Source of the DNA: Salegentibacter salinarum
GTDB lineage: Bacteria > Bacteroidota > Bacteroidia > Flavobacteriales > Flavobacteriaceae
Length of the DNA stretch: 64,000 nt
Direction of reading: 5' to 3'
NCBI RefSeq assembly: GCF_900168115.1
Contig: NZ_FUZC01000001.1
Coordinates: 558,001-622,000 of the forward strand
In this document: positions 34,403 through 44,451 of the stretch, in pieces
Layout of the letters: each line of letters begins with the position of its first letter
Position numbering within the stretch: the stretch's first letter is position 1
Made by a program: the position numbers and the translations under genes
Notes under the pieces: generated by a model
Told to the model about the DNA's origin: nothing
The model's input: only the letters and a program-made list of their open reading frames with translations
Database searches by the model: none

Positions 34403-36631
34403 ATGAGAAAATTACTGCTTTTACTTTTTCTGTTTGTAATGCTTCCTGGAATTTCCCAGGAGCAGGAAGATTTAAAAGTCGGCCTGGTTTTAAGTGGTGG
34501 TGGTGCAAAGGGCCTGGCTCATATTGGCGCGCTAAAAGTAATTGAAGAAGCAGGAATTAGAATAGATTATATTGGAGGGAGTAGTATGGGCGCAATTATT
34601 GGTGGTTTGTATGCTTCCGGATATACTGCGCACGAGTTGGATTCAATTTTTCACGAGACTAATTTCAATATTTTAATTCAGGATAATATCCCGCGTAGTG
34701 CAAAATCTTTTTACGAAAAAGAAGACGCCGAAAAATATGCGATTAGCTTACCTTTTGATGATTTTAAAATAGGTTTCCCTGCAGGACTTTCAAGGGGACA
34801 AAATATTTATAATTTAATGTCCCAGCTCACTATGCACCTGGGAAATGTTGATGATTTTAAAGAATTACCCATTCCATTTTTTTGTGTTGCAGCCGATGTT
34901 GAAACCGGCGAAGAAGTGATTTTAGATGAAGGCTCCCTTGCCCAGGCAGTTTCTGCCAGCGGCGCAATTCCTTCTATTTTTAGTCCTGTAAGTCTCAACG
35001 GAAGACTGCTTACCGATGGCGGGGTCGCGAATAATTATCCGGTAGAAGAACTTAGAAAAAGAGGTGCTGAAGTGATTATTGGCGTAGATGTGCAAGATAG
35101 CCTGGTTAATAAAGACGATTTGCGGAACGTTTTTGACATTCTTGCCCAAATAAGCAATTTCCGGACAATTAGTGATATGAAGGAAAAAATTCCTAAAACC
35201 GATATTTACATCAAACCAGATATAAGTCCGTTTTCAGTGTTGTCTTTTGAAAAAGGGGAGGCGATTATAGATTCGGGAAGGGTTGCTTCGCTTAAAAGAA
35301 AAGATGATCTCGAAAAACTAGCTGCGCGTCAAAACAGTTCTCCTCGAAATATTTTAATTCCGGAGATGGATACCCTGCAAATAAGTACGCTTACATTAGA
35401 GGGAAATAATAACTATCCTCGTTCTTATATTCTGGGAAAATTAAGGTTGAATTATTTCACAGATTTCACCTTTAAGGAGCTTAACGAAGGCATAAATAAT
35501 CTATCTGCTACCGGGAATTTCAACCGAATTAATTACCGGTTAATTCCAAATAACGACGATCACCTTTACACTTTAAGCCTGCAAATAGAAGAAAGTGAAA
35601 ATAAGAGTCAGCTGCGGTTGGGGGTTCACTATGACGAGCTTTATCAAATTGGTGCTCTTATTAATTATACCCATAAAAGTTTGTTGTTTACTAACGATGT
35701 CACTTCTTTAGATGTGGTGGTTGGAGATCAATTTCGGTATAATTTTGACTATTATATAGACAAAGGATTTTACTGGAGTATTGGAGTTAAATCGCGGTAT
35801 AATAATTTTGACCATCCGGTTTCTTTTGACTTTGCCAGTGAAAATGCCCAATTACAGGATATTGGGGTAAACAGGATAGATATAGATTACCGGGATTTTA
35901 CCAATCAATTTTACGCCGAAACTTTATTTAAGCAGGTTTTTTCCTTCGGGTTGGGAGCAGAGCATAAATTTTTAAGAATTGCTTCTGAAACTTTAAATAA
36001 TCCAAATCCGGAAATAAGCGATAACAGGCTTTTTGAAAACAGCCATTATTACAGTGCTTTTAGCTATTTAAAATATGATTCTTACGATAATAAATATTTT
36101 CCGTCTCGCGGTGTTTATTTTGATGGAATTTTTCATCTTTATTTATTTTCTTCAGATTTTAATAATGATTTTTCTGAATTTTCTATCGCAAAAGGAACTT
36201 TAGGGTATGCTTTTTCTCCCCTCAATAGATTTTCTACCCGAATTGTAACTGAAGCAGGATTTAAAATAGGAAACGACGGCGTAAATACGCTGGATTTCTT
36301 TTTGGGAGGTTATGGAAATAACCTTATTAATAATTTTGTTCCGTTTTATGGGTATGATTTTATAAGTCTGTCGGGAGATAGTTATATAAAAGGTCTCGTG
36401 GAGTTTGATTATGAAATTTTCAGAAAAAACCACGTTATTGCCAGTGCAAATATTGCCAATGTAGGGAACAAATTATATTCATCTGGAGATTGGTTTAGCA
36501 TGCCAGATTTTACCGGTTACGCACTTGGGTACGGCATAGATACCTTTATTGGACCTTTAGAAGTAAAATACACCTATTCCCCCGAAATTAAATCCAGCCA
36601 GTGGTTTTTTAGCCTTGGTTTCTGGTTTTAA
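34403..36631 (+). CDS. Patatin-like phospholipase with POTRA and Omp85 barrel
   Basis: A 742-residue secreted outer-membrane enzyme of the PlpD type. Signal peptide (residues 1-19, ending GIS/Q). Patatin domain ~25-300: oxyanion loop GGGAKGLAHIG, nucleophile Ser61 in GGSSMGAI and catalytic Asp205 in LTDGGVANN. A POTRA-like domain follows (~320-400: STLTLEGNNNYPRSYI), then a ~16-strand Omp85/surface-antigen barrel ending in FFSLGFWF. The lipase would be carried through or displayed by its own barrel. Substrate unknown; lysophospholipid activity is the family expectation. Confidence 0.88.
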   Translation: MRKLLLLLFLFVMLPGISQEQEDLKVGLVLSGGGAKGLAHIGALKVIEEAGIRIDYIGGSSMGAIIGGLYASGYTAHELDSIFHETNFNILIQDNIPRSAKSFYEKEDAEKYAISLPFDDFKIGFPAGLSRGQNIYNLMSQLTMHLGNVDDFKELPIPFFCVAADVETGEEVILDEGSLAQAVSASGAIPSIFSPVSLNGRLLTDGGVANNYPVEELRKRGAEVIIGVDVQDSLVNKDDLRNVFDILAQISNFRTISDMKEKIPKTDIYIKPDISPFSVLSFEKGEAIIDSGRVASLKRKDDLEKLAARQNSSPRNILIPEMDTLQISTLTLEGNNNYPRSYILGKLRLNYFTDFTFKELNEGINNLSATGNFNRINYRLIPNNDDHLYTLSLQIEESENKSQLRLGVHYDELYQIGALINYTHKSLLFTNDVTSLDVVVGDQFRYNFDYYIDKGFYWSIGVKSRYNNFDHPVSFDFASENAQLQDIGVNRIDIDYRDFTNQFYAETLFKQVFSFGLGAEHKFLRIASETLNNPNPEISDNRLFENSHYYSAFSYLKYDSYDNKYFPSRGVYFDGIFHLYLFSSDFNNDFSEFSIAKGTLGYAFSPLNRFSTRIVTEAGFKIGNDGVNTLDFFLGGYGNNLINNFVPFYGYDFISLSGDSYIKGLVEFDYEIFRKNHVIASANIANVGNKLYSSGDWFSMPDFTGYALGYGIDTFIGPLEVKYTYSPEIKSSQWFFSLGFWF

Positions 36632-36839
36632 GTTATTCAGATTTAATTCTTTTTTTGAATTAGTTGTTGCTAATTTTCTCTCCAGGAATTTACTTTTCTG
36701 CTGCAGGTTTTTAGAGATGTTTTAAGAATGTTTCCTTAAAAATTCCCGATATTTGTTTTAAAGTAAAATAACACTGAAAAAAATAACAAATTCTCAATAT
36801 TCTTTTCGAAATTGGGGGTTGAATTAAAAATATCAGATT

Positions 36840-38009
36840 ATGCCTTTTTATCATAAACTCGGTAAGATTCCTCATAAACGCCATACGATTTTTAAAAAAC
36901 CCGATGGAAGCCTTTATTACGAACAACTTTTTGGTACCATTGGTTTTGACGGGATGTCTTCTAATCTCTACCACGAGCATCGCCCAACGCAAGTAAAGGA
37001 AGTAAGGGGGAGTTATAGTGTAAAACCAAAAATAGCCACAGAAAACAATATAAAATCATATCGACTTAAAGGATTCCAGGTAAAACCTGATCCCGATTAT
37101 CTTGAAAGCCGAAAAGTGGTTTTAACCAATAGCGATGTAGATATCACGCTGGCGTCTCCACAAGGTTCTACCGATGATTATTTTTATAAAAATGCTGATT
37201 CAGATGAATTGCTTTTTATTCATAAAGGAAGTGGAAAATTAAGAACACATCTTGGAAACCTGGATTTTAAATACGGCGATTATTTATTAATTCCGCGGGG
37301 AACTATTTATAAAATAGATTTTGATGATGAAAATAACCGATTATTCATCGTAGAATCAAGAAGACCAATCTATACGCCTAAACGCTATAGAAACTGGTTT
37401 GGGCAGTTATTGGAACATTCTCCATTTTGTGAGCGCGATCTAAGACAACCACACGAACTGGAAACAAACGATGAAACAGGAGATTTCCTGATTAAAATTA
37501 AGAAACAGGGAGAAATCTTTGATATGGTTTACGCTACGCATCCATTTGATGTAGTGGGTTACGATGGTTACAACTACCCGTATGCTTTTTCCATTCACGA
37601 TTTTGAACCTATTACGGGAAGAATTCACCAACCACCACCGGTGCACCAAACTTTTGAAACAGATGCTTTTGTGGTATGCAGTTTTTGTCCGCGTAAATAC
37701 GATTACCATCCGGAAAGTATTCCGGCACCATACAGCCATAGTAATATAGACAGCGATGAGGTGCTTTATTATGTAGATGGTGATTTTATGAGCAGAAACG
37801 ATATTGAAGCGGGACATATTTCACTACACCCGGCGGGAATCCCCCACGGGCCGCACCCGGGAGCAGTAGAACGCAGTATTGGCCAGGTAGAAACCGAAGA
37901 ATTAGCGGTAATGGTAGATACTTTTAAGCCACTTATGCTTACCGAAGACGCGATGGAAATTGCCGATGAAACCTACCATAAATCCTGGTTGGAAGACAAC
38001 CATAATTAA
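36840..38009 (+). CDS. hmgA: Homogentisate 1,2-dioxygenase
   Basis: A 389-residue cupin-fold iron enzyme that opens homogentisate in tyrosine breakdown. Family stretches are MPFYHKLGKIPHKRHTIF at the N-terminus, GSGKLRTHLGNLDFKYGDYLLIPRGTIYK in the first cupin, and the C-terminal HPAGIPHGPHPGA plus EVLYYVDGDFM with iron-ligand His and Glu residues. It is shorter than mammalian HGD (~445) but normal for bacterial forms. hppD, which makes its substrate, follows 47 nt downstream. Confidence 0.93.
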   Translation: MPFYHKLGKIPHKRHTIFKKPDGSLYYEQLFGTIGFDGMSSNLYHEHRPTQVKEVRGSYSVKPKIATENNIKSYRLKGFQVKPDPDYLESRKVVLTNSDVDITLASPQGSTDDYFYKNADSDELLFIHKGSGKLRTHLGNLDFKYGDYLLIPRGTIYKIDFDDENNRLFIVESRRPIYTPKRYRNWFGQLLEHSPFCERDLRQPHELETNDETGDFLIKIKKQGEIFDMVYATHPFDVVGYDGYNYPYAFSIHDFEPITGRIHQPPPVHQTFETDAFVVCSFCPRKYDYHPESIPAPYSHSNIDSDEVLYYVDGDFMSRNDIEAGHISLHPAGIPHGPHPGAVERSIGQVETEELAVMVDTFKPLMLTEDAMEIADETYHKSWLEDNHN

Positions 38010-38056
38010 TCAAAGAAAGTTCAAATAGCTAAAAAGTAGCAATAAAAATTATAAAA

Positions 38057-39199
38057 ATGAGTACTGATAATACATCACTTAAATTAGAAAAGGTAATGCA
38101 GGATGCCGAAGATTTTCTGCCAATCCTGGGAACCGATTTTGTTGAACTTTATGTTGGGAATGCCAAGCAGGCCGCATATTATTATCAACACGCCTGGGGT
38201 TTTCAGCCTGTGGCTTATTCCGGCTTGGAAACCGGTAGAAAAGACAGCGTTTCTTATGTACTTCAACAAGGAAAAATTAGAATTGTACTTACTTCCCCGC
38301 TTCAGCCCGAAGGCGATATAAATGCCCACATCAATAAGCATGGTGACGGGGTAAAAATGGTGGCTCTTTGGGTAGACGATGCCAGGAAAAGTTATGAAGA
38401 AACCACGAAACGTGGAGCGAAATCTTTTGTTGCACCTTATGAAATGGAAGATGAACACGGTAAAGCTGTGATTTCGGGAATTCATACTTATGGGGAAACC
38501 ATTCACCTGTTTGTAGAACGAAAAGATTATGAAGGGCCATTTCTTCCCGGTTATAAAACCTATGCCACCAAAGTACAGGCAGAAGATACCGGGTTAAAAT
38601 ACATAGACCATATGGTGGGAAATGTAGGTTGGAATGAGATGAACAAATGGGTAGATTTCTACGCTAAAGTAATGGGCTTTGCGCAAATGGTATCTTTTGA
38701 TGATAAAGATATTTCTACAGATTATACGGCCCTTATGAGTAAGGTAATGAGTAACGGGAATGGGAGAATTAAATTCCCCATTAACGAACCTGCTGAAGGA
38801 AAGAAAAAATCCCAGATAGAAGAATATATAGATTTTTATAATGGTGCGGGTGTACAGCATATCGCGCTGGCTACCGATAATATTATTGAAACCGTAACTC
38901 AACTTAGAGATCGCGGGGTAGAATTCCTTTATGTTCCGGAGACTTATTATGATACTTTATTAGATAGAGTAGGAAAAATAGATGAAGATCTTGAACCATT
39001 AAAAGAGCTCGGAGTATTGGTAGATCGTGATGATGAAGGTTACCTTTTACAGATATTTACCAAACCGGTTTTAGACCGTCCAACAATGTTTTTTGAGATA
39101 ATTCAACGAAAAGGAGCCCAATCTTTTGGAAAAGGAAACTTTAAAGCCCTTTTTGAAGCAATCGAGAGAGAACAGGATTTGCGAGGAACCTTGCAATAA
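38057..39199 (+). CDS. hppD: 4-hydroxyphenylpyruvate dioxygenase
   Basis: A 380-residue non-heme iron enzyme turning 4-hydroxyphenylpyruvate into homogentisate. Two glyoxalase-like halves are visible. The iron ligands fall at His185 (YIDHMVGNV), His268 (GVQHIALATD) and Glu347 (FFEIIQRKG). FFDLVEL-like N-terminal sequence FVELYVGNAKQAAYYY is typical. Cotranscription with hmgA is likely (47-nt gap, none of it a terminator). Further genes for the pathway, such as fumarylacetoacetase, are not in the window. Confidence 0.95.
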   Translation: MSTDNTSLKLEKVMQDAEDFLPILGTDFVELYVGNAKQAAYYYQHAWGFQPVAYSGLETGRKDSVSYVLQQGKIRIVLTSPLQPEGDINAHINKHGDGVKMVALWVDDARKSYEETTKRGAKSFVAPYEMEDEHGKAVISGIHTYGETIHLFVERKDYEGPFLPGYKTYATKVQAEDTGLKYIDHMVGNVGWNEMNKWVDFYAKVMGFAQMVSFDDKDISTDYTALMSKVMSNGNGRIKFPINEPAEGKKKSQIEEYIDFYNGAGVQHIALATDNIIETVTQLRDRGVEFLYVPETYYDTLLDRVGKIDEDLEPLKELGVLVDRDDEGYLLQIFTKPVLDRPTMFFEIIQRKGAQSFGKGNFKALFEAIEREQDLRGTLQ

Positions 39200-39389
39200 A
39201 TTTTAAAATATTTACTTTAACTAAAACTTATAGTTAAAAAATTGAATTACTGAAAATTTTTGTGTTAAACTCAATTTTTCGGTTGTTATAACTCCATTAA
39301 ATACGGACTTTTGCGCTCGCATTTTTGGAGTGGTTACCAATAATGTAATTAATTTTTCATAATTTAAGTTTTAGTTGGTTAATAAGACA

Positions 39390-39422
39390 AAAACCCCGTC
39401 ATTAATTTGATGGGGTTTTTTG
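39390..39422 (+). terminator. Rho-independent terminator after hmgA-hppD
   Basis: CCCCGTCA (39394-39401) pairs with TGATGGGG (39408-39415, one G-T pair) around a 6-nt loop, followed by TTTTTT. It lies ~190 nt after hppD and ~80 nt before the DUF3108 gene. The 190 nt before it hold no frame or other site that I can support. Confidence 0.75.
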
Positions 39423-39498
39423 TTTTAATACATTTGGAATAGAAATTGTAAATATCCTTAGCCCAAGAACTCTGTAGATCAGTATTTAAAAATTTGGT

Positions 39499-40278
39499 AT
39501 GAAAAAAAGTATATTTACAATATTCCTTCTTCTTTTAACCGGCGTCGCGCTTCAGGCTCAGTCCCAAAAAGCATTTAGTGCGGGTGAATGGTTTAAATTC
39601 CGCATACATTACGGTCCCTTTAATGCCAGTTTTGCAACTTTAGAAGTTGATGAAACCAGTATAAATGGGAAACCGGTTTATCATGTGGAAGGCAAAGGGA
39701 AATCTACAGGTTTACTGCATTGGTTTTTTAAGGTAGATGATAACTATCAAACTTATATAGATAAACAAGACGGGAAACCGTATAAATTTATTAGAAAAAT
39801 AGATGAAGGTGGCTATACCAAAGACCTGGAAATAGACTTTGATCACAGTGATAATAAAGCATACGTTTTCGACAGAAAACACAACGAAAATCACACCTAT
39901 ACTACCAAGCCGAAGGTACACGATATGTTATCGGCATTTTATTATATTCGCAACAATATAAATACTGACGAGCTTCAGCCAGGGGATGATATGAATCTCA
40001 ATCTTTTTATAGATGATGAGAACATGGATTTTAAACTGAAATTTTTAGGCAGGGAAGTAATCAAAACCAAATTTGGTAAGGTTGCAACTTTAAAATTCAG
40101 ACCTTATGTTATGGCTGGCAGAGTTTTTAAGGAAAAAGAAAGTCTTACTTTTTGGGTAAGTGACGATGCTAATAAACTGCCTATTAAAATTGAAGCGAAT
40201 CTCGCTGTTGGATCTTTAGATGCCGATTTAGATGAATATAAAGGCCTTAAGCATCCGTTTAAAATAATTATGGAATAA
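39499..40278 (+). CDS. DUF3108 family periplasmic protein
   Basis: A 259-residue protein with a signal peptide (MKKSIFTIFLLLLTGVALQA/Q). FSAGEWFKFRIHYGPFNASFATLEV is the DUF3108 opening, and KFRPYVMAGRVFKEKESLTFWVSDDANKLP is the usual late segment. The fold is beta-rich and the function is unknown. It is 7 nt from the tryptophan 2,3-dioxygenase family gene and leads a three-gene group with that gene and an M23 lipoprotein. Confidence 0.85.
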   Translation: MKKSIFTIFLLLLTGVALQAQSQKAFSAGEWFKFRIHYGPFNASFATLEVDETSINGKPVYHVEGKGKSTGLLHWFFKVDDNYQTYIDKQDGKPYKFIRKIDEGGYTKDLEIDFDHSDNKAYVFDRKHNENHTYTTKPKVHDMLSAFYYIRNNINTDELQPGDDMNLNLFIDDENMDFKLKFLGREVIKTKFGKVATLKFRPYVMAGRVFKEKESLTFWVSDDANKLPIKIEANLAVGSLDADLDEYKGLKHPFKIIME

Positions 40279-40285
40279 ATAATAC

Positions 40286-41254
40286 ATGGAAATAAAGCCG
40301 GAAATTGCAGAACGTATTTTTGCATTAGAGGAAAAGTTTAAAAATTCAGGTCAGGATCTGGCTTCCTATTTAGACGGACTTTTATATGACAGATACCTCA
40401 CGTATTGGGATTATTTAAGTATCGACACTTTATTAAGTCTGCAAAAAACCTTAACCCATTTTCCAGACGAAAAAATCTTTATTACCTACCATCAAATTAC
40501 CGAACTGTATTTTAAACTCATTATTCACGAGCAAAAACAGATAATAGAAGCTAAAGCTCCAGATGCCGGGTTTTTAATTGAAAAATATAATCGTTTAAAT
40601 CGTTATTTCAGAATTCTGACCGATTCTTTTGATGTAATGATCAAAGGAATGGAAAGAGAGCAATTCCTTAAATTCCGAATGTCTTTGTTGCCGGCAAGCG
40701 GATTTCAATCTGCACAGTTTAGAATGATAGAAATCTATTCTACCCCTTTAGAAAATTTGGTTTCCTTTAAAATAAGAGAACAGTTTTCTAAAGAGAATAG
40801 TTTAGAAGATTTGTACGAAAATATTTACTGGAAAAAAGGTGGAATTGATTTAAAAACCGGGGAGAAAACTTTAACCTTAAGGCAGTTTGAGAAACGCTAT
40901 ACAGCGCGTTTTCTTAGAATAGCTTCAGAATATAAAGGAAGAACTCTTTTTCATAAATATCAGGAGCTTCCAGATTCGGTTAAAAATAATAAGGGATTAA
41001 AAGAAGCATTACGTAATTTTGACGCCAATGTAAATATAAATTGGCCCCTTATGCATATGGGTGCTGCTTACAGGTATTTAAATAAAGATAAAGAAACTAT
41101 TGCTGCGACGGGTGGAACTAATTGGAAAGAATTTTTACCGGCCGGATTTCAGAGAGTTAGTTTTTTTCCTTATTTATGGAGTGAAGAAGAATTAGAAGAT
41201 TGGGGCAAAGAATGGGTAAACCATATGTTTAACACACAGAAAGAAAATTGCTAA
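40286..41254 (+). CDS. Tryptophan 2,3-dioxygenase family protein
   Basis: A 322-residue, all-helical protein. TYWDYLSIDTLLSLQK, FITYHQITELYFKLIIHE, GMEREQFLKFRMSLLPASGFQSAQFRMIE and the C-terminal MHMGAAYRYL...ATGGTNWKEFLP match heme-dependent tryptophan dioxygenases, which form N-formylkynurenine. Several residues normally near the substrate are conserved, but the sequence around the heme-ligand His (WPLMHMGAAYRY) is far from the canonical form, so the substrate may not be tryptophan. It lies between DUF3108 (7 nt) and the M23 peptidase (4 nt), not in a kynurenine cluster. Confidence 0.85.
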   Translation: MEIKPEIAERIFALEEKFKNSGQDLASYLDGLLYDRYLTYWDYLSIDTLLSLQKTLTHFPDEKIFITYHQITELYFKLIIHEQKQIIEAKAPDAGFLIEKYNRLNRYFRILTDSFDVMIKGMEREQFLKFRMSLLPASGFQSAQFRMIEIYSTPLENLVSFKIREQFSKENSLEDLYENIYWKKGGIDLKTGEKTLTLRQFEKRYTARFLRIASEYKGRTLFHKYQELPDSVKNNKGLKEALRNFDANVNINWPLMHMGAAYRYLNKDKETIAATGGTNWKEFLPAGFQRVSFFPYLWSEEELEDWGKEWVNHMFNTQKENC

Positions 41255-41258
41255 AAAA

Positions 41259-42503
41259 TTGAAGAAAATAAGTTTCCTACTGGTATTGATGTTGGCTTTC
41301 ACGGCCTGTGAAGATGACACAAAAGAAACCGCCCTTAATGAAGAAAAGGTAGAAAAGAAAGTGCCTAAACCTGTTAAGAAAGAATTCGGATTTATTCTGG
41401 ATAATTTTGAGGTTGTAGACGGCACGGTAGAATCTGGAGATAGTTTTGGCTATATCCTGGATCAACACGGGGTAGATCGAGGTAAAATTTACCAGATTTC
41501 AGAAAAAGTAAAAGATACCTTTAATCCCGCTAGAATTACCACCGGGAAAAAATACAAAATACTTAAGGCAAAAGATTCAGCTAATACGCCTGAATTTTTT
41601 ATCTATCAGAATGACAGGGTGAATTATACCGTGCTGGGAATTGGTGATAGTATAAGTGTTGAGCGTAAAAAGAAACCGGTAAGCGTAAAGAGAAGGGAAG
41701 TATCTGGAGTTATTACTTCTTCGCTTTCAGAAGCAGTTCAGGCGCAGGGCTTGAGTAATCTCTTGGTTTATGAACTTTCAGATATTTACCAGTGGAGTAT
41801 AGACTTTTTTAAACTTCAGAAGGGCGATCAGTTTAAAATGATTTATTCTGAAAAATATATTGATGATACCATTTTTGTTGGGATTGAGAATGTTGAAGCC
41901 GCAGTTTTTAAACACGGCGACAAGCCTTTTTATGCTTTTGAATATGAAACCGATTCTTTAACCGGGCAGCCCAGTTTTTATGATGAAGAAGCAAAAGCGC
42001 TACAAAGTTTCTTTTTAAAGGCACCGTTAAATTATAGCAGAATTTCCTCCAGATATACCAAAAGAAGATTTCATCCGGTTCAAAAACGATGGAAAGCTCA
42101 TTTGGGAACAGATTATGCCGCAGCCCACGGCACGCCAATTGTAAGCACTGCCGATGGAACGGTAATCGCTGCCAGCTACACTTCGGGTAACGGAAATTAT
42201 GTAAAAGTTAGGCATAACGATAAATATACCACGCAGTATTTGCATATGAGCAAGAGAAATGTACGTAGTGGACAAAGAGTGAAACAAGGCGATGTTATTG
42301 GTTATGTAGGTAGCACAGGGCTTGCCACAGGGCCGCACGTTTGCTATCGTTTCTGGGTTCACGGCAAGCAGGTAGATCCTTATCGCCAGAATTTACCCAC
42401 CGCAAAACATATAGAACCTGAGCATAAGGAACAGTATTTTGCAGCCATTGAAGATCTAAAAACTTCGTTGGATGAAATTCCATATAAAGATTATAAAAAG
42501 TAA
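41259..42503 (+). CDS. M23 family metallopeptidase, lipoprotein
   Basis: A 414-residue protein with a lipoprotein signal (MLAFTACEDD, Cys ~17) so it is membrane anchored. The start is TTG, 4 nt after the TDO stop; there is no ATG upstream. The C-terminal LytM domain shows HLGTDYAAAHG (zinc His and Asp, near residue 280) and GPHVCYRFW near residue 360, where the usual second motif is HxH. Here the second His is Cys. The middle part (~150-260) has the OapA/peptidase-like repeats. It would cut peptidoglycan cross-links. It closes the DUF3108-TDO-M23 group. Confidence 0.88.
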   Translation: MKKISFLLVLMLAFTACEDDTKETALNEEKVEKKVPKPVKKEFGFILDNFEVVDGTVESGDSFGYILDQHGVDRGKIYQISEKVKDTFNPARITTGKKYKILKAKDSANTPEFFIYQNDRVNYTVLGIGDSISVERKKKPVSVKRREVSGVITSSLSEAVQAQGLSNLLVYELSDIYQWSIDFFKLQKGDQFKMIYSEKYIDDTIFVGIENVEAAVFKHGDKPFYAFEYETDSLTGQPSFYDEEAKALQSFFLKAPLNYSRISSRYTKRRFHPVQKRWKAHLGTDYAAAHGTPIVSTADGTVIAASYTSGNGNYVKVRHNDKYTTQYLHMSKRNVRSGQRVKQGDVIGYVGSTGLATGPHVCYRFWVHGKQVDPYRQNLPTAKHIEPEHKEQYFAAIEDLKTSLDEIPYKDYKK

Positions 42504-42629
42504 ATTTCAATAGATAATCAACATAATATTTAAGTGAAATAGATTGAATAAATCTGTAAATTTCGCTGATTTAATAGAAGAGAATAGAATTAAAAATTTT
42601 TAGGCCTAGGCCAGGAAAGAAGAAAATAA

Positions 42630-44261
42630 ATGAAAAATATTAATCCAACCCAAACAACAGCCTGGAAAAAATTAGAAAAGCATTTTAATGAAGTGCAGCA
42701 GTTGCAGCTTAAAGAGCTATTTGAAAAAGATCCTGAAAGGGCTTCTGCATTTACCATTGCCTGGGAGGATTTTTACCTGGATTACAGCAAAAACCTGATA
42801 ACTAAAGAAACCCGTGATCTACTACTCGAGTTGGCAGAAGAATGTGAACTGAAATCTGCAATAGACTCTTATTTTGGTGGTGATGCGATTAATCAAACCG
42901 AGAATCGTGCGGTTTTACACACAGCATTAAGAGCTCCCGCCGATGTAAAAATCACCCTGGAAGGTGAAAACGTAGTGCCTGAAGTACAGGAAGTAAAAGA
43001 GAAAATCAGGAAATTTTCTGATAAAATAATTAGCGGAGAGAAAAAAGGTTTCACCGGAAAAGCCTTTACTGATGTGGTGAATATAGGGATTGGAGGTTCC
43101 GATCTTGGTCCGGTGATGGTAACTGAATCGCTTCAGTTTTATCAAAACCATCTTAAAGTTCATTATGTTTCCAATGTAGATGGTGATCACGTATATGAAA
43201 TCTTAAAAAACTTAAATCCTGAAACCACTTTGTTCCTTGTAGTTTCTAAAACTTTTACCACGCAGGAAACTCTAACAAACGCTACTACTATAAGAAACTG
43301 GTTCAGAAAAACTGCTCCGCAGGAAGCAGTTGCAGAACATTTTGCAGCAGTTTCCAGCAATTTAAAAAATGTAGAAGAATTTGGTATTACTATAGAAAAT
43401 GTTTTCCCAATGTGGGATTGGGTTGGTGGCCGTTTTTCTTTGTGGAGTGCAGTAGGATTATCTATAAGCCTGGCGGTAGGTTATGGCAATTTTGAAGCTT
43501 TATTAAATGGCGCACATATAATGGACGAACATTTTAAAACTTCAGATTTTAAAGAAAATATTCCGGTACAACTGGCTTTATTAAGTATTTGGTACAATAA
43601 TTTTTATAAAGCAGAAAGTGAAGCGGTAATTCCTTATACTCAATATTTGCACAGGCTCCCGGCGTACTTGCAACAGGCAATTATGGAGAGCAATGGGAAA
43701 AGTGTGGACAGAAACGGGGAAAAAGTAGATTATCAAACAGGGACCCTAATTTGGGGTGAGCCGGGAACCAATTCCCAGCATGCTTTTTTCCAATTAATTC
43801 ACCAGGGAACTAAATTAATTCCTGCGGATTTTATAGGATTTAAAAAATCCCTACACAAAGATGAAGACCATCACAATAAACTGATGGCGAATTTCTTTGC
43901 ACAAACTGAGGCTTTGCTTCAGGGGAAATCTAAAGCGGAAGTAAAACAGGAACTTGAAGCCCAGGGATTATCTAAAGATGCAGTAGAGAAGTTATTACCA
44001 TTCAAAGAATTCGATGGTAATAAACCTACCAACAGCTTACTTATAAACAAACTTACTCCTGAAAGTTTAGGAAAACTTATCGCGATGTACGAGCATAAAA
44101 TATTTGTACAGGGCGTAATTTGGAATATTTTCAGCTACGATCAATGGGGTGTGGAATTAGGTAAGCAGCTTGCAAGCAAAATTCTTGCGGAAATCGAAAG
44201 CAAATCAACCGATTCTCATGATTCTTCTACCAAAAACCTATTATCCTTCTTTTTAAAATAA
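42630..44261 (+). CDS. pgi: Glucose-6-phosphate isomerase
   Basis: A 543-residue glycolytic enzyme. The family signatures are [28 protein letters not shown], the catalytic Glu in [18 protein letters not shown], and the C-terminal [21 protein letters not shown] with the active Lys. Length is typical for the large bacterial PGI. Single gene, with 126 bp before it and no clear promoter match; TAAATTTC near 42556 is one base off the -7 consensus. Confidence 0.96.
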   Translation: MKNINPTQTTAWKKLEKHFNEVQQLQLKELFEKDPERASAFTIAWEDFYLDYSKNLITKETRDLLLELAEECELKSAIDSYFGGDAINQTENRAVLHTALRAPADVKITLEGENVVPEVQEVKEKIRKFSDKIISGEKKGFTGKAFTDVVNIGIGGSDLGPVMVTESLQFYQNHLKVHYVSNVDGDHVYEILKNLNPETTLFLVVSKTFTTQETLTNATTIRNWFRKTAPQEAVAEHFAAVSSNLKNVEEFGITIENVFPMWDWVGGRFSLWSAVGLSISLAVGYGNFEALLNGAHIMDEHFKTSDFKENIPVQLALLSIWYNNFYKAESEAVIPYTQYLHRLPAYLQQAIMESNGKSVDRNGEKVDYQTGTLIWGEPGTNSQHAFFQLIHQGTKLIPADFIGFKKSLHKDEDHHNKLMANFFAQTEALLQGKSKAEVKQELEAQGLSKDAVEKLLPFKEFDGNKPTNSLLINKLTPESLGKLIAMYEHKIFVQGVIWNIFSYDQWGVELGKQLASKILAEIESKSTDSHDSSTKNLLSFFLK

Positions 44262-44332
44262 AAATTACACTTTTGTTAACACTTGGTTGAAATCTATAGT
44301 TTTCAAAGAATCAATTAGTTGAAAATTTGTTT

Positions 44333-44340
44333 TAGTTTTG
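44333..44340 (+). promoter_or_regulatory. -7 element (TAGTTTTG) for the TonB receptor gene
   Basis: TAGTTTTG fits TAnnTTTG. Transcription from here would leave a leader of about 105 nt before the ATG at 44452. No matching -33 element was found at 17-23 nt. Confidence 0.45.
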
Positions 44341-44451
44341 CGCCGAACAAGATGTTAAAGTTAAATTTCTTAACATTTCCGTAAACTGCGGGTTGTAGGA
44401 TTTAGTTTCATTTGCATCGAAATTTAAACTCAAAACAAACAAATTTTAAAC

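Noticed and set aside
39200-39389. Possible riboswitch or small RNA between hppD and the DUF3108 gene
   Set aside because: The stretch has a few weak inverted repeats but no conserved aptamer pattern I recognise; only the terminator at 39390 is supported.
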